From Rhodanobacter sp. (GTDB lineage Bacteria > Pseudomonadota > Gammaproteobacteria > Xanthomonadales > Rhodanobacteraceae): a DNA stretch of 64,000 nt. Each line of letters begins with the position of its first letter. Position 1 is the stretch's first letter. The position numbers and the translations under genes are program-made. Positions 37,853-46,141 of this stretch are shown here, piece by piece. Location of the stretch: the NCBI GenBank assembly GCA_030148505.1, contig JASBTI010000044.1:1-64000 (forward strand), written 5' to 3'. Under the pieces are notes generated by a model. The model saw only the letters and a program-made list of their open reading frames with translations, made no database searches and was not told the DNA's origin.

Positions 37853-39328
37853 GTGCCCTTGAGTCGCTTCAGCCGGTCGCCATCCCGTCAATGGCTTGGC
37901 GCATGCCTGATCGGCGCATCGATGGGCATGCTGGCCGGTTGCGCCGCACCCCTGCCCAAACTGGCACCGCCGCTACCGGCCAGTTGGCAGCACGTGATCG
38001 CCGCGAATCCGGCCAAACCCATCGACCTTCACGGCTGGTGGCGCGCATTCGGTGATCCGGAGCTCAATGCGCTGGTCGATCGCGCGTTGCGCCGAAATCT
38101 GGATGTCGCCCTGGCGGTCCAGCGCCTGCGTGCCTCCCGCGCCTTGGACCGCCATGCCCACGCCCGTTTTCTACCGGCGCTGAGTGCCCGGACCAACGAT
38201 GCCGTCGACCCAGACGCCACAGCTTCCTACTTCGTTGCCGGTTTCGATGCGAGCTGGGAACTGGGCATGTTCGGCCGCTCTGAAGGAGTCCGTCGCGTAT
38301 CCCAGGCGGACCTGGATGGTCGAGCCGCCGACCTGCAGGCTGCGCGCGTGTCTTTGGTCGCCGAAGTGGTACGTGAATGGATCGACCTGCGCACCGCGCA
38401 GAAGCAGGAACAGGTATTGCTGAAAATCAGCCAGGCACGCCATCGCCAATGGCAGCTGATGCAGATACGCCAGCGCCTTCAGCTGGTGCCGCCAGTCACC
38501 GTGGATCGAGCGCAGGCTGCGTACGCGCAAGCCGAGGCGGCGTTGGCAGCGCCGCGTCAGGCGATCAATGCCAGCGCCCAGCGACTCGCCGTACTGTTGG
38601 CACAAAACCATCCCGACCCCGCCTGGCTCCGGCCGGGCAAGCAGCCTCAGTTAGGTGGCTGGCAACTCACCAATGCACCCGCCGAACTGCTGCGCACACG
38701 TCCGGAAATTGCCCAGGCGGAGGCCCAGGTGCTGAATGCCGCAGGCGAACTGGACCTGGCCAATGCCAACCTCTACCCCAGCATTGGCCTGGGCGCGTCG
38801 CTGGTTTGGTCGGCGCAAGTAATCAACAACCGGAAGTTTTCGCACTCCCCGAACGGTATTGTGTCACTGGGCCCACTCATCAACATTCCTCTCTTCGATT
38901 GGGGTATGCGGCTTGCTGCCAAACATGCCAGGGCACACGAGTTGCAAGCCAGCCTGCTGGCCTACCGCCAAGCCGTCCTCAAAGGCGTCGCCGACGTCGA
39001 GACGGCACTGGGCAGCCTGGACCAACAGGCACAGCGCGAAGATCAGAGCCTGGTCGCCTGGCAAGCCCTGCGACATGCCGAAAAGACCGTAAAAACACGG
39101 CTTGGGCTACAGCTCGGCAGTCCCATGGATGACATCGACAGTCAAATTGCCGCCGATCAAGCGGCTGTCGAGCTGGCCGACGCGCGAGCGTCTCACAGCC
39201 TGGCCTATGTGGCCTTGTTCAAGGCACTCGGCGGCGCACCCCTGCCAAAAGCGGACGTTCCGAGAGCCACGACTATGGCCACCCCCTCACCCGCATCAAA
39301 AACCGATGCCGACAAGGCGATTCCCTGA
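37853..39328 (+). CDS. Outer-membrane efflux factor lipoprotein (NodT/OprM type)
   Basis: A 491-residue TolC-family protein with a lipoprotein signal (GASMGMLAGCAAP). The mature start WWRAFGDPELNALVDRALRRNLDVALA is classical for RND/ABC outer-membrane factors. Two OEP repeats follow, with NAAGELDLANANLYPSIGL starting the second. I chose GTG 37853, preceded by GAAAGAAC, because the open frame upstream to 37718 has no signal-like sequence. Together with the following permease, ATPase and fusion protein it forms a complete tripartite exporter. Confidence 0.87.
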   Translation: MPLSRFSRSPSRQWLGACLIGASMGMLAGCAAPLPKLAPPLPASWQHVIAANPAKPIDLHGWWRAFGDPELNALVDRALRRNLDVALAVQRLRASRALDRHAHARFLPALSARTNDAVDPDATASYFVAGFDASWELGMFGRSEGVRRVSQADLDGRAADLQAARVSLVAEVVREWIDLRTAQKQEQVLLKISQARHRQWQLMQIRQRLQLVPPVTVDRAQAAYAQAEAALAAPRQAINASAQRLAVLLAQNHPDPAWLRPGKQPQLGGWQLTNAPAELLRTRPEIAQAEAQVLNAAGELDLANANLYPSIGLGASLVWSAQVINNRKFSHSPNGIVSLGPLINIPLFDWGMRLAAKHARAHELQASLLAYRQAVLKGVADVETALGSLDQQAQREDQSLVAWQALRHAEKTVKTRLGLQLGSPMDDIDSQIAADQAAVELADARASHSLAYVALFKALGGAPLPKADVPRATTMATPSPASKTDADKAIP

Positions 39329-40458
39329 TGGTGGCGCTCGCCCGCAAGACGCTGATCTACGAGTGGCGGCGCTTTCTGCCGGCGATGCTTGCCGTGGGTT
39401 TCGCCGGCTTGCTGCAACTGCTGCAGATCGCTCTGGTACTGGGTATCTTCGGCAGCACCAGTATCTACATCACCGGCTCGTCGGCTGACGTGTGGGTCGG
39501 CTATCCCGGCACGCAAAGTGTAGGTCAGGGGCGCGCTATCAATGCTGGCGTGGAGTCCCGCGTCCTGATGGACCCAGCGGTGGAGCGAGTCGAGCCGTAC
39601 ATCTGGGTCGATGGGGACTGGCGCGGGCCCCACGAAACCGGTGGGGTGTCGGTCTTCGTCTCAGGCATCGATCCGAGCCCAAATGGATTGATGTTTTCCA
39701 AGGCGCTACCCGCATCGCTGCGCGCCCGACTGGCTGAACCCGATGCGGTCATCGTCGACCGCTCGGTGCTCGATCAACTGGGGGTTGGCCTCGGTGAGAC
39801 GGCGACCATCAACGGCCATCAGGTTACGGTCGTCGGTATCAGTACCGGTTTGCGCGCGCTCGGCGGCATCAACGTGCTGTGCTCACTGGACACCGCACGA
39901 CAACTGGATGGCGATCCCGAGGATATCGGCCCCACCTACCTGGTGGCCAAGCTCTACCACCCAGCCCAGGCCGATGCGGTTGCCCAACGGCTGCGCGGGG
40001 ATACCGCCTTTGGCCCGTACACCACCTGGAGCGCGCAGGATTTCGCCAACCGCTCGGTACGCTACTGGATGTTCGATACCGGCGCCGGTGCTGGCGTACT
40101 GTTTCTGGCCGGTATCGTCTTTCTGGTCGGTGCCGCAATCACCAGTCAGACCCTGATTGCCGCCGTCAACGGCTCGGTACGTGAATATGCCACCCTCAAT
40201 GCGCTCGGCGTAGGCGTCGCTGCGTTGCGGCGGGTGGTACTTGAACAGGCGTTCTGGGTCGGTGCACTGGGGCTTCTGGGCGCCAGCGTGCTGGGTATGG
40301 TGTTGTTGCTGCTGGCCCGCAGTCAGGATGTGCCGGTAGTGCTCAATGTACCGGCTGCGCTGGCCTGCATCGTCCTGGTGATGGGACTGGCAGCGATCTC
40401 CGGGTTGGCTGCAATGCGCAGTCTTCGCCGGGCCGACCCCGCCACGTTGCTGAGGTAG
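39328..40458 (+). CDS. ABC exporter permease (FtsX/DevC-like)
   Basis: A 376-residue permease with one N-terminal helix, a large periplasmic domain (about 45-250) and three C-terminal helices: the MacB/FtsX fold. It is closer to DevC than to MacB because no ATPase is fused. The start overlaps the outer-membrane factor stop by one base (TGATG). Substrate unknown. Confidence 0.88.
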   Translation: MVALARKTLIYEWRRFLPAMLAVGFAGLLQLLQIALVLGIFGSTSIYITGSSADVWVGYPGTQSVGQGRAINAGVESRVLMDPAVERVEPYIWVDGDWRGPHETGGVSVFVSGIDPSPNGLMFSKALPASLRARLAEPDAVIVDRSVLDQLGVGLGETATINGHQVTVVGISTGLRALGGINVLCSLDTARQLDGDPEDIGPTYLVAKLYHPAQADAVAQRLRGDTAFGPYTTWSAQDFANRSVRYWMFDTGAGAGVLFLAGIVFLVGAAITSQTLIAAVNGSVREYATLNALGVGVAALRRVVLEQAFWVGALGLLGASVLGMVLLLLARSQDVPVVLNVPAALACIVLVMGLAAISGLAAMRSLRRADPATLLR

Positions 40459-40463
40459 ACGCC

Positions 40464-41216
40464 ATGCTCAACGTCCCTTCCCCCGCTGACTCGCCGCTGC
40501 CGGCGCTACAGGCCGAGGCCGTCAGCAAGGCCTTTGGCACGGGCAACCTGCGCACCCAGGTACTGGACAATCTCTCGTTGCGCATCGAGGCCGGCGAACT
40601 CACCTTGATCTCCGGCCCGTCCGGTTGCGGCAAGAGCACCTTGCTGGCGATTCTCAGCGGACTGCAGAAAGTCGACAACGGCCGCGTGCTGGCGCTGGGT
40701 AGCGAGCTTGGCCAGCTCGATCTGAAGGCACTGGAACGTTTCCGGCTGGAACATACCGGATTTGTCTTCCAGGGCTTCAATCTGTTCCCGGCGCTGAGTG
40801 CCTTCGAGCAGGTGGAGTTGCCACTGAACCACATGGGTCTGTCGCGCAGCGAAGCCCGCGAGCGTGCGCACTGTTCGCTGGACGAAGTGGGCATGGCGCG
40901 CCGCATGAAGCTGCGGCCATCGGAGCTGTCTGGCGGCGAAAAACAGCGGGTAGCGATAGCTCGTGCGCTGGCCAAGGAGCCGGAACTGCTGTTCGCCGAC
41001 GAACCAACCAGCGCACTGGACGCCGCCAACGGCCAAATGATCATCGATATCCTGCACCGGATCGCGCGCATTCATGGCACCACCGTGCTGTGTGTCAGCC
41101 ACGACCCTAGACTGGTTATCCATGCCGACCGGGTATTGTCGATGGAGGACGGCCGCATACTCAGCGACCGGCGCAACCAGGCGCCAGTCATCGACAGCAA
41201 GGTAGTCTCGCAATGA
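40464..41216 (+). CDS. ABC exporter ATPase (LolD/DevA-like)
   Basis: A 250-residue ATPase. Walker A is GPSGCGKST near residue 53, the Q-loop is FVFQGFNLFP, the signature is LSGGEKQRVAIARAL, Walker B is LLFADEPTSALD, and the switch histidine is in VSHDPR. It pairs with the preceding permease and overlaps the membrane fusion protein gene by four bases. Confidence 0.93.
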   Translation: MLNVPSPADSPLPALQAEAVSKAFGTGNLRTQVLDNLSLRIEAGELTLISGPSGCGKSTLLAILSGLQKVDNGRVLALGSELGQLDLKALERFRLEHTGFVFQGFNLFPALSAFEQVELPLNHMGLSRSEARERAHCSLDEVGMARRMKLRPSELSGGEKQRVAIARALAKEPELLFADEPTSALDAANGQMIIDILHRIARIHGTTVLCVSHDPRLVIHADRVLSMEDGRILSDRRNQAPVIDSKVVSQ

Positions 41217-42187
41217 ATCCGTTCGTCAAGAAATCGCCCACCCCGCGTCTGCCGCGCCACTCACCGGCCGTCGAGCTGAGGCGTTTTGGCAGTCTGGTGC
41301 TTAGCACGTTGTGGCTGCTGGCCGCCTGTTCCAAGGCACCCGACACCTCGAGCACCCATATACCGACCAGCGTCGCGCCAGCTTATGCAGCCGTGGCGCG
41401 CGGGCGGGTCGATATCGAAGGAGGCCTGCTGTCGTTGTCGATGCCACGCGACGGCGTCCTGTCCAAAGTGGCGGTGCATGAAGGTGACCGCGTCCACAAG
41501 GGACAACTGCTGGCCGCCCTGAATAGCGAGCCGGCCAAACTTGCCATCGGCGCCGCACAAGCGAACGTGGCACGGGCCGAGGCGCAACTGAAGCTGCTCA
41601 GTATCAAGCAAGCGGCCGCGAAGCAGCGTGCCGCGCGACTCTCCGCCGCCTTGGCGGCCGGTGCCGGGGACGGCCAGAGTGCCGACGATGCCCGCGAGGC
41701 AGCGGCGCAACTGGTCGCCGAGCAGGCTGTCGCACGGGCGGCACTGGCCATGAGCCGTGAGAAGCTGGATGAGGCACGTTACGAACTGAAGCAGCGTAGC
41801 CTGTTTGCCCCATTCGATGCCGACGTGGTCAAGATGTCCGCCCAGCCCGGTGCCAGCGTATCGCCCTCCTCGGGGCCACTGTTCACCCTATTGCCCGAAA
41901 AGCCGCGCATCGTACGCGCCGAACTCAACGAGAGCTTTGTCGGTGTGATCAAACCGGGCATGCACGCCGAGGTTTACGCCAACAGCAACCCGACGACCCA
42001 GCACTGGAGCGCTCATGTGCTGCGCATTGCCCAGGTATACGGGCCGGCAACGCTGGAGAACGATCCGCAGATACGCGCCAATGCGCGCACAGTGGAGTGC
42101 GTGCTGGCTTTCGACAAGCCGCAGAACCTGCGCATCGGCCAGCGTGTGACCGTGCGCTTTGCCACCCGGTATACACCGAAAGACTGA
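41213..42187 (+). CDS. Periplasmic membrane fusion protein (HlyD/DevB-like)
   Basis: A 324-residue adaptor with an N-terminal signal or lipobox region (LVLSTLWLLAACSKAPDTS, Cys near 38). It has a lipoyl half (VAVHEGDRVHKGQLLAAL), a coiled-coil hairpin rich in Ala, Glu and Arg (about 100-185), and a beta-barrel portion (LFAPFDADVVKMSAQPGASV). It bridges the inner-membrane ABC exporter to the outer-membrane factor encoded upstream. Confidence 0.88.
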   Translation: MNPFVKKSPTPRLPRHSPAVELRRFGSLVLSTLWLLAACSKAPDTSSTHIPTSVAPAYAAVARGRVDIEGGLLSLSMPRDGVLSKVAVHEGDRVHKGQLLAALNSEPAKLAIGAAQANVARAEAQLKLLSIKQAAAKQRAARLSAALAAGAGDGQSADDAREAAAQLVAEQAVARAALAMSREKLDEARYELKQRSLFAPFDADVVKMSAQPGASVSPSSGPLFTLLPEKPRIVRAELNESFVGVIKPGMHAEVYANSNPTTQHWSAHVLRIAQVYGPATLENDPQIRANARTVECVLAFDKPQNLRIGQRVTVRFATRYTPKD

Positions 42188-42273
42188 GGAAACCGCAAGC
42201 TGCGACGCTGTCGTACCTAATAAGGATCCCGGCTGCTTCGCAGACGGCGATTTTCCATGCGCAGGGCAGACGT

Positions 42274-43113
42274 GTGATTCAGCAGACTGATTTCTTTTTC
42301 GAAGGTGGCCGCAGCGGCGTACTGTTGATCCATGGCCTCACCGGCACGCCGATGGAAATGCGGCTGCTCGGCAAGGGGCTGAACCGCGCCGGCTTCACCG
42401 TCCATGGCATGCAGTTGGCCGGTCATTGCGGTGATGTTGAAGACCTGCTCGCCACCGGCTGGCGTGACTGGTATGCCAGTGTCGAGGAAGCCGCTGACGC
42501 CATGCGTGACAAAGTCGACCACCTGTTTGTCGGCGGCCTATCGATGGGCGCTCTGCTGGCGCTCAAGCTGGCGGCCGAGCGACCCGACGAAATCGATGGT
42601 GTCGGTGTGTACGGCGCCACCTTCCGCTACGACGGATGGAGTATCCCCCGGCTTGCGCGACTGTCCTTCATGTTGCCGCTGTTGAAGAAGCTCGGTATCG
42701 GGCGCAACCGGCATTTCATGGAACAGCCGCCTTACGGCATTCGCGACGAACGATTGCGGGCGCAAATCAGCACCGCCATGCTCAGTGGTGACAGCGCCGC
42801 GGCCGGCCTGCCCGGCAACCCCTGGTATTCGCTGGCGGAAATGCATGGCCTGGCCACCGAGGTACGCCGTCAGTTGTCGCAGGTGACCGCGCCGTGTCTG
42901 GTGGCGCACGCCAGCGAAGACGACGTCGCCAGTCTCAAAAATGCCGAACTGGTGATGCGCGAGGTCAGCGCCCCGGCCGAACTGCTGCTGCTGAACGACA
43001 GCTATCACATGATCACCATCGACAAGGAGCGGCGCACCCTGATCGAACGCTCGGCGGCGTTTTTTGACAACATCGCCGCGGCCGACTCCCTCCAGCACGT
43101 TGTGGCGGCCTGA
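42274..43113 (+). CDS. Alpha/beta hydrolase (carboxylesterase/monoacylglycerol lipase-like)
   Basis: A 279-residue hydrolase. The oxyanion segment is VLLIHGLTGTPMEM, the nucleophile elbow GGLSMGALLAL, the acid lies in HASEDDVAS, and the histidine is in SYHMITIDKE. The latter two resemble Est30-type carboxylesterases. I chose GTG 42274, since the frame further upstream overlaps the fusion protein gene. The substrate is unknown. Confidence 0.84.
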   Translation: MIQQTDFFFEGGRSGVLLIHGLTGTPMEMRLLGKGLNRAGFTVHGMQLAGHCGDVEDLLATGWRDWYASVEEAADAMRDKVDHLFVGGLSMGALLALKLAAERPDEIDGVGVYGATFRYDGWSIPRLARLSFMLPLLKKLGIGRNRHFMEQPPYGIRDERLRAQISTAMLSGDSAAAGLPGNPWYSLAEMHGLATEVRRQLSQVTAPCLVAHASEDDVASLKNAELVMREVSAPAELLLLNDSYHMITIDKERRTLIERSAAFFDNIAAADSLQHVVAA

Positions 43114-43115
43114 GT

Positions 43116-43493
43116 ATGCCCGCTGCAGATCCTGCTTCCTCGCTGGTCGCCGGCTTGTGGCTGCTCAATGTCATACTCGACACCGCCGGCCAGTTGGCCT
43201 TCAAGGCGGCGGCCGGCAACCCCGATGCCGGTGACGGCCTGGCGCGCTGGAAACATATGGCGGCTCGGCCATGGCTGTGGCTGGGCATCATCAGCTATGT
43301 CGCCGAATTTCTGGTGTGGATCGCCTTTCTGTCGCTGGTACCGCTTTCCGAGGGCGTATTGCTGGGCTCGATCAACATTGTCGCGATCATGATTGCGGGA
43401 CGCTTCCTGTTCGGGGAAAAGCTGACCCGGCTGCGGGTGATCGGCATCCTGCTGGTAACCCTCGGTGTAACCATCGTCGGAGTCGCCGGATGA
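43116..43493 (+). CDS. SMR/EamA-like small membrane transporter, first subunit
   Basis: A 125-residue protein with four predicted helices in the DMT (SMR/ArnE-like) pattern: LWLLNVILDTAGQLAFKAAA, then WLWLGIISYVAEFLVWIAFL, LSEGVLLGSINIVAIMIAGRFLF and VIGILLVTLGVTIVGVAG. It overlaps the next, similar gene by four bases, so the two probably form a heterodimeric transporter. Confidence 0.82.
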   Translation: MPAADPASSLVAGLWLLNVILDTAGQLAFKAAAGNPDAGDGLARWKHMAARPWLWLGIISYVAEFLVWIAFLSLVPLSEGVLLGSINIVAIMIAGRFLFGEKLTRLRVIGILLVTLGVTIVGVAG

Positions 43494-43897
43494 AGCGTTT
43501 CTACCTGTTCGGCTTTTTGCTGCTGATGGCTTTCGACACGCTCTCGCAGGTCAGTTTCAAGTACGCTGGCAGCCAGGCGCTACCGGTGGCTGCCAGCATG
43601 GCGTGGATACAGCGCGTGTTCGGTCAGCCATGGGTCTACGGCGCACTGATCGGCTATATCGGTGCTTTCTTTACCTGGATGAGCCTGCTCAAGCACGCTC
43701 CGATCGGCCCAGCCTTTGCCGCCTCGCACCTGGAGGTGGTGTCGGTGATGCTGCTGTCGATCTGGCTGTTTGACGAACCGCTGACCCTTCCCCGCGTACT
43801 CGGGGCGACAGCTATCGTCGCCGGTATCGTCTGCCTCGGCGTGGCCGAGAGTCACCAGCACCATGCCGCTGCCGAGCCAGGCACGACGCCGAACTGA
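43490..43897 (+). CDS. SMR/EamA-like small membrane transporter, second subunit
   Basis: A 135-residue partner of the preceding gene with the same four-helix plan (LFGFLLLMAFDTLSQVSFKYAG, VYGALIGYIGAFFTWMSLL, AASHLEVVSVMLLSIWLF) and a His/Ala-rich tail. The pairing resembles ArnE/ArnF flippase subunits. With a sugar-aminotransferase-like gene just downstream, a role in moving a lipid-linked or sugar compound is possible but is inference. Confidence 0.82.
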   Translation: MKRFYLFGFLLLMAFDTLSQVSFKYAGSQALPVAASMAWIQRVFGQPWVYGALIGYIGAFFTWMSLLKHAPIGPAFAASHLEVVSVMLLSIWLFDEPLTLPRVLGATAIVAGIVCLGVAESHQHHAAAEPGTTPN

Positions 43898-43917
43898 CTC
43901 CGCGGTAGGCTGTGCAC

Positions 43918-45129
43918 ATGCTGCCCCGTCGCCGCCTCGAATTGCCGCCAACCGCCGGACTGCCGTTGCGCTGGTCCGACCTGCGCCCCGGCCGCGCGAC
44001 CTTGGTCGCGGACCTGGCCACCCAGCTCGGCACGCCCCCGCTGCAACTGGAATGCTCCGGCACCGCCAGCCTGTTGATCACCCTGAAAACGCTGCACCGA
44101 CGACAGCCCCATCGGCCCACGGTGGTGGTGCCGGCCTACACCTGCCCGCTGGTGGCGATTGCGGTGCGGCAAGCCGGACTGCAGCTGCAACTGTGCGACC
44201 TGCGCCGGGGGCACTACGACATGGATGCCGCCGCGCTGCGCCGTGTCTGCGACGAACGCACGCTGGCCATCATCCCCACCCATCTGGGTGGTCGCGTCGC
44301 CGATGTCGCCGACGCTGTCAGCGTGGCGCGGAATATCGGTGCCTACGTGATCGAGGACGCGGCCCAGGCACTTGGCGCACGCCGCGATGGCAGCAGCGTG
44401 GGACTGCTCGGCGACGTCGGCTTTTTCAGCCTCGCCGCCGGCAAGGGCTTGTCGATCTACGAAGGCGGACTGCTGTTGACCCGCGACCCGCTGCTGCGCG
44501 AACAATTGGCGCACATGAGTGCCTCCCTGATCTGCGACCGACCCGGCTGGGAAGCGCGCCGCAGCCTCGAATTGCTGGGCTACGCTGCGCTATACCGTCC
44601 TGCCGGCCTGCGCCTGGCCTATGGCAACCCGCTGCGTCGCGCGCTGCGTCGCCATGATCCGGTAAGCGCCGTAGGCGACGACTTTCCGCTGCGCATCCCG
44701 CTGCACCGGGTCGGCCACTGGCGTCGGGCCATCGGAGCCCATGCCGCGGCGCGACTGCCGGCGTTTATCGCACACTTGTCCATCCAGGCCCGGCAACGCT
44801 TGCGGCGACTGCGGCAAATCGACGGCATCCAGGTGCTCGACGACCCACCCGGCGGCAGCGGTACCTGGCCCTTCCTGATGTTGCTGTTGCCCGATGAATC
44901 GCGGCGCGACCGCGCACTGGCACAACTATGGCAAGCCGGCCTGGGGGTCAGCCGGTTGTTTATCCATGCCCTTCCCGACTACGACTATCTCGCCGACATC
45001 GTGCCGCCCGAGGCGGTGCCACATGCCCGCGATTTCGCCGCACGCAGCCTTACCGTCAGCAACAGCCCGTGGGTGACCGAAGCGGATTTCGAGACCATCT
45101 GTGGGGTGCTGGAGGCAACCGTCGGCTGA
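43918..45129 (+). CDS. DegT/DnrJ/EryC1-family aminotransferase
   Basis: A 403-residue PLP enzyme of the sugar-aminotransferase family. VVVPAYTCPLVAIAV and EDAAQALGARRDG are cofactor-pocket motifs, and the Schiff-base lysine is in FFSLAAGKGLSIYEGG. These enzymes usually aminate nucleotide-linked keto-sugars. The start could be GTG 43912 or ATG 43918. It follows the SMR pair by 20 bases. Confidence 0.88.
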   Translation: MLPRRRLELPPTAGLPLRWSDLRPGRATLVADLATQLGTPPLQLECSGTASLLITLKTLHRRQPHRPTVVVPAYTCPLVAIAVRQAGLQLQLCDLRRGHYDMDAAALRRVCDERTLAIIPTHLGGRVADVADAVSVARNIGAYVIEDAAQALGARRDGSSVGLLGDVGFFSLAAGKGLSIYEGGLLLTRDPLLREQLAHMSASLICDRPGWEARRSLELLGYAALYRPAGLRLAYGNPLRRALRRHDPVSAVGDDFPLRIPLHRVGHWRRAIGAHAAARLPAFIAHLSIQARQRLRRLRQIDGIQVLDDPPGGSGTWPFLMLLLPDESRRDRALAQLWQAGLGVSRLFIHALPDYDYLADIVPPEAVPHARDFAARSLTVSNSPWVTEADFETICGVLEATVG

Positions 45130-45194
45130 TGCCTGGCATAGGCCTGCAAAAAACCATCGGTGCCGGCAGAGGACGCGAAGCCGGATGCCTAGGC

Positions 45195-45962
45195 GAACAT
45201 GCGCGCAGCCGATGGCCCAGAGGGCGAAGGGCGGGATGCCCGGAGTCACCGCAGGATTCGTCCACCACCTCTCTCCGCCAGATACACAAAACGCCGCTTT
45301 GGATCGGCGCGAGGCGGCATCAAGTTCCGGAGGGATTGTTCGTCCCATCTATGGGACTCACCCCTTCGCGCTGCGCGCTGCAGGGCCAGCCTGCGGCTGT
45401 CCGTAATGTTCCGAACAATTTTGTCGACTGCGGAGGCAGGATGCCGGAGCGAACATCGGCGCAGCCGATGGCCCGCAGGGCGAAGGGCAGGATGCCCGGA
45501 GTCACCGTTAGTTCGTCCACCACCTCTCTCCGCCAGATACGCAAAACGCCGCTTTGGATCGGCGCGAGGCGGCATCAAGTTCCGGAGGGATTGTTCGTCC
45601 CATCCATGGGACTCACCCCTACGCGCTGCGCGCTGCAGGGCCAGCCTGCGGCTGTCCAAATTCGTTCCGGACGAATTTGTCGACTGTGGAGGCAGGATGC
45701 CGGAGCGAACATCGGCGCAGCCGATGGCCCGGAGGGCGAAGGGCAGGATGCCCGGAGTCACCGTTAGTTCGTCCACCACCATCTCTCCGCCAGATACGCA
45801 AAACGCGCTTTTGATGAGCGCGAGGCGGCATCAAGTTCCGGAGGGATTGTTCGTCCCATCCATGGGACTCACCCCTTCGCGCTGCGCGCTGCGGGGCCAG
45901 CCTGCGGCTGTCCAAATTCGTTCCGGACGAATTTGTCGAACCCAAGAGGCTTCGTCCACCAC
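45195..45962. repeat. Three tandem 256-bp repeats carrying tRNA-Ser 3'-end sequence
   Basis: Copies start at 45195, 45451 and 45707, spaced exactly 256 bases apart. Each begins 'gaacat..cgcagccgatggccc', and each contains an att-like segment ctctccgccagatac (near 45271, 45526 and 45782). Each then has the shared stretch 'ggcggcatcaagttccgg' and a GC-rich palindromic end. The third copy diverges from 45940. A fourth partial copy (from about 45949) runs into the element boundary. Overlapping frames on both strands are artefacts of the repeat. Confidence 0.85.
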
Positions 45963-45964
45963 CA

Positions 45965-46024
45965 TCTCTCCGCCAGATACGCAAAACGCCCCTGACGGGG
46001 CGCTTTGCGTATCTGGCGGAGAGA
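45965..46024. repeat. 28-bp-arm near-perfect inverted repeat at the element's left edge
   Basis: Arms 45965-45992 and 45997-46024 pair at 27 of 28 positions around a 4-base loop (tgac). The inner part (cgcccc..ggggcg with flanking A and T runs) looks like the original terminator of tRNA-Ser on the minus strand. The outer part is tRNA-end sequence in inverted orientation. Confidence 0.85.
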
Positions 46025-46030
46025 GAGGGA
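46009..46030. repeat. attL-type direct repeat of the tRNA-Ser element
   Basis: The 22 bases gtatctggcggagagagagg plus ga are identical to 63153-63174, which form the 3' end of tRNA-Ser and five bases beyond. Sequence identity stops immediately on both sides. Confidence 0.9.
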
Positions 46031-46141
46031 GCGGATCGACACCCCAGCCAGACAAGCCCTTGCAGCGCCCGGCCTCGTCGGAAGTTTGACCTCCGAAGTT
46101 GACCAAGTCGGCAGAGCCTATCATGACCATTTGGGAAGACG

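Noticed and set aside
45195..45962. A CRISPR array
   Set aside because: The units are 256 bp, nearly identical throughout, and lack short repeats with unique spacers.
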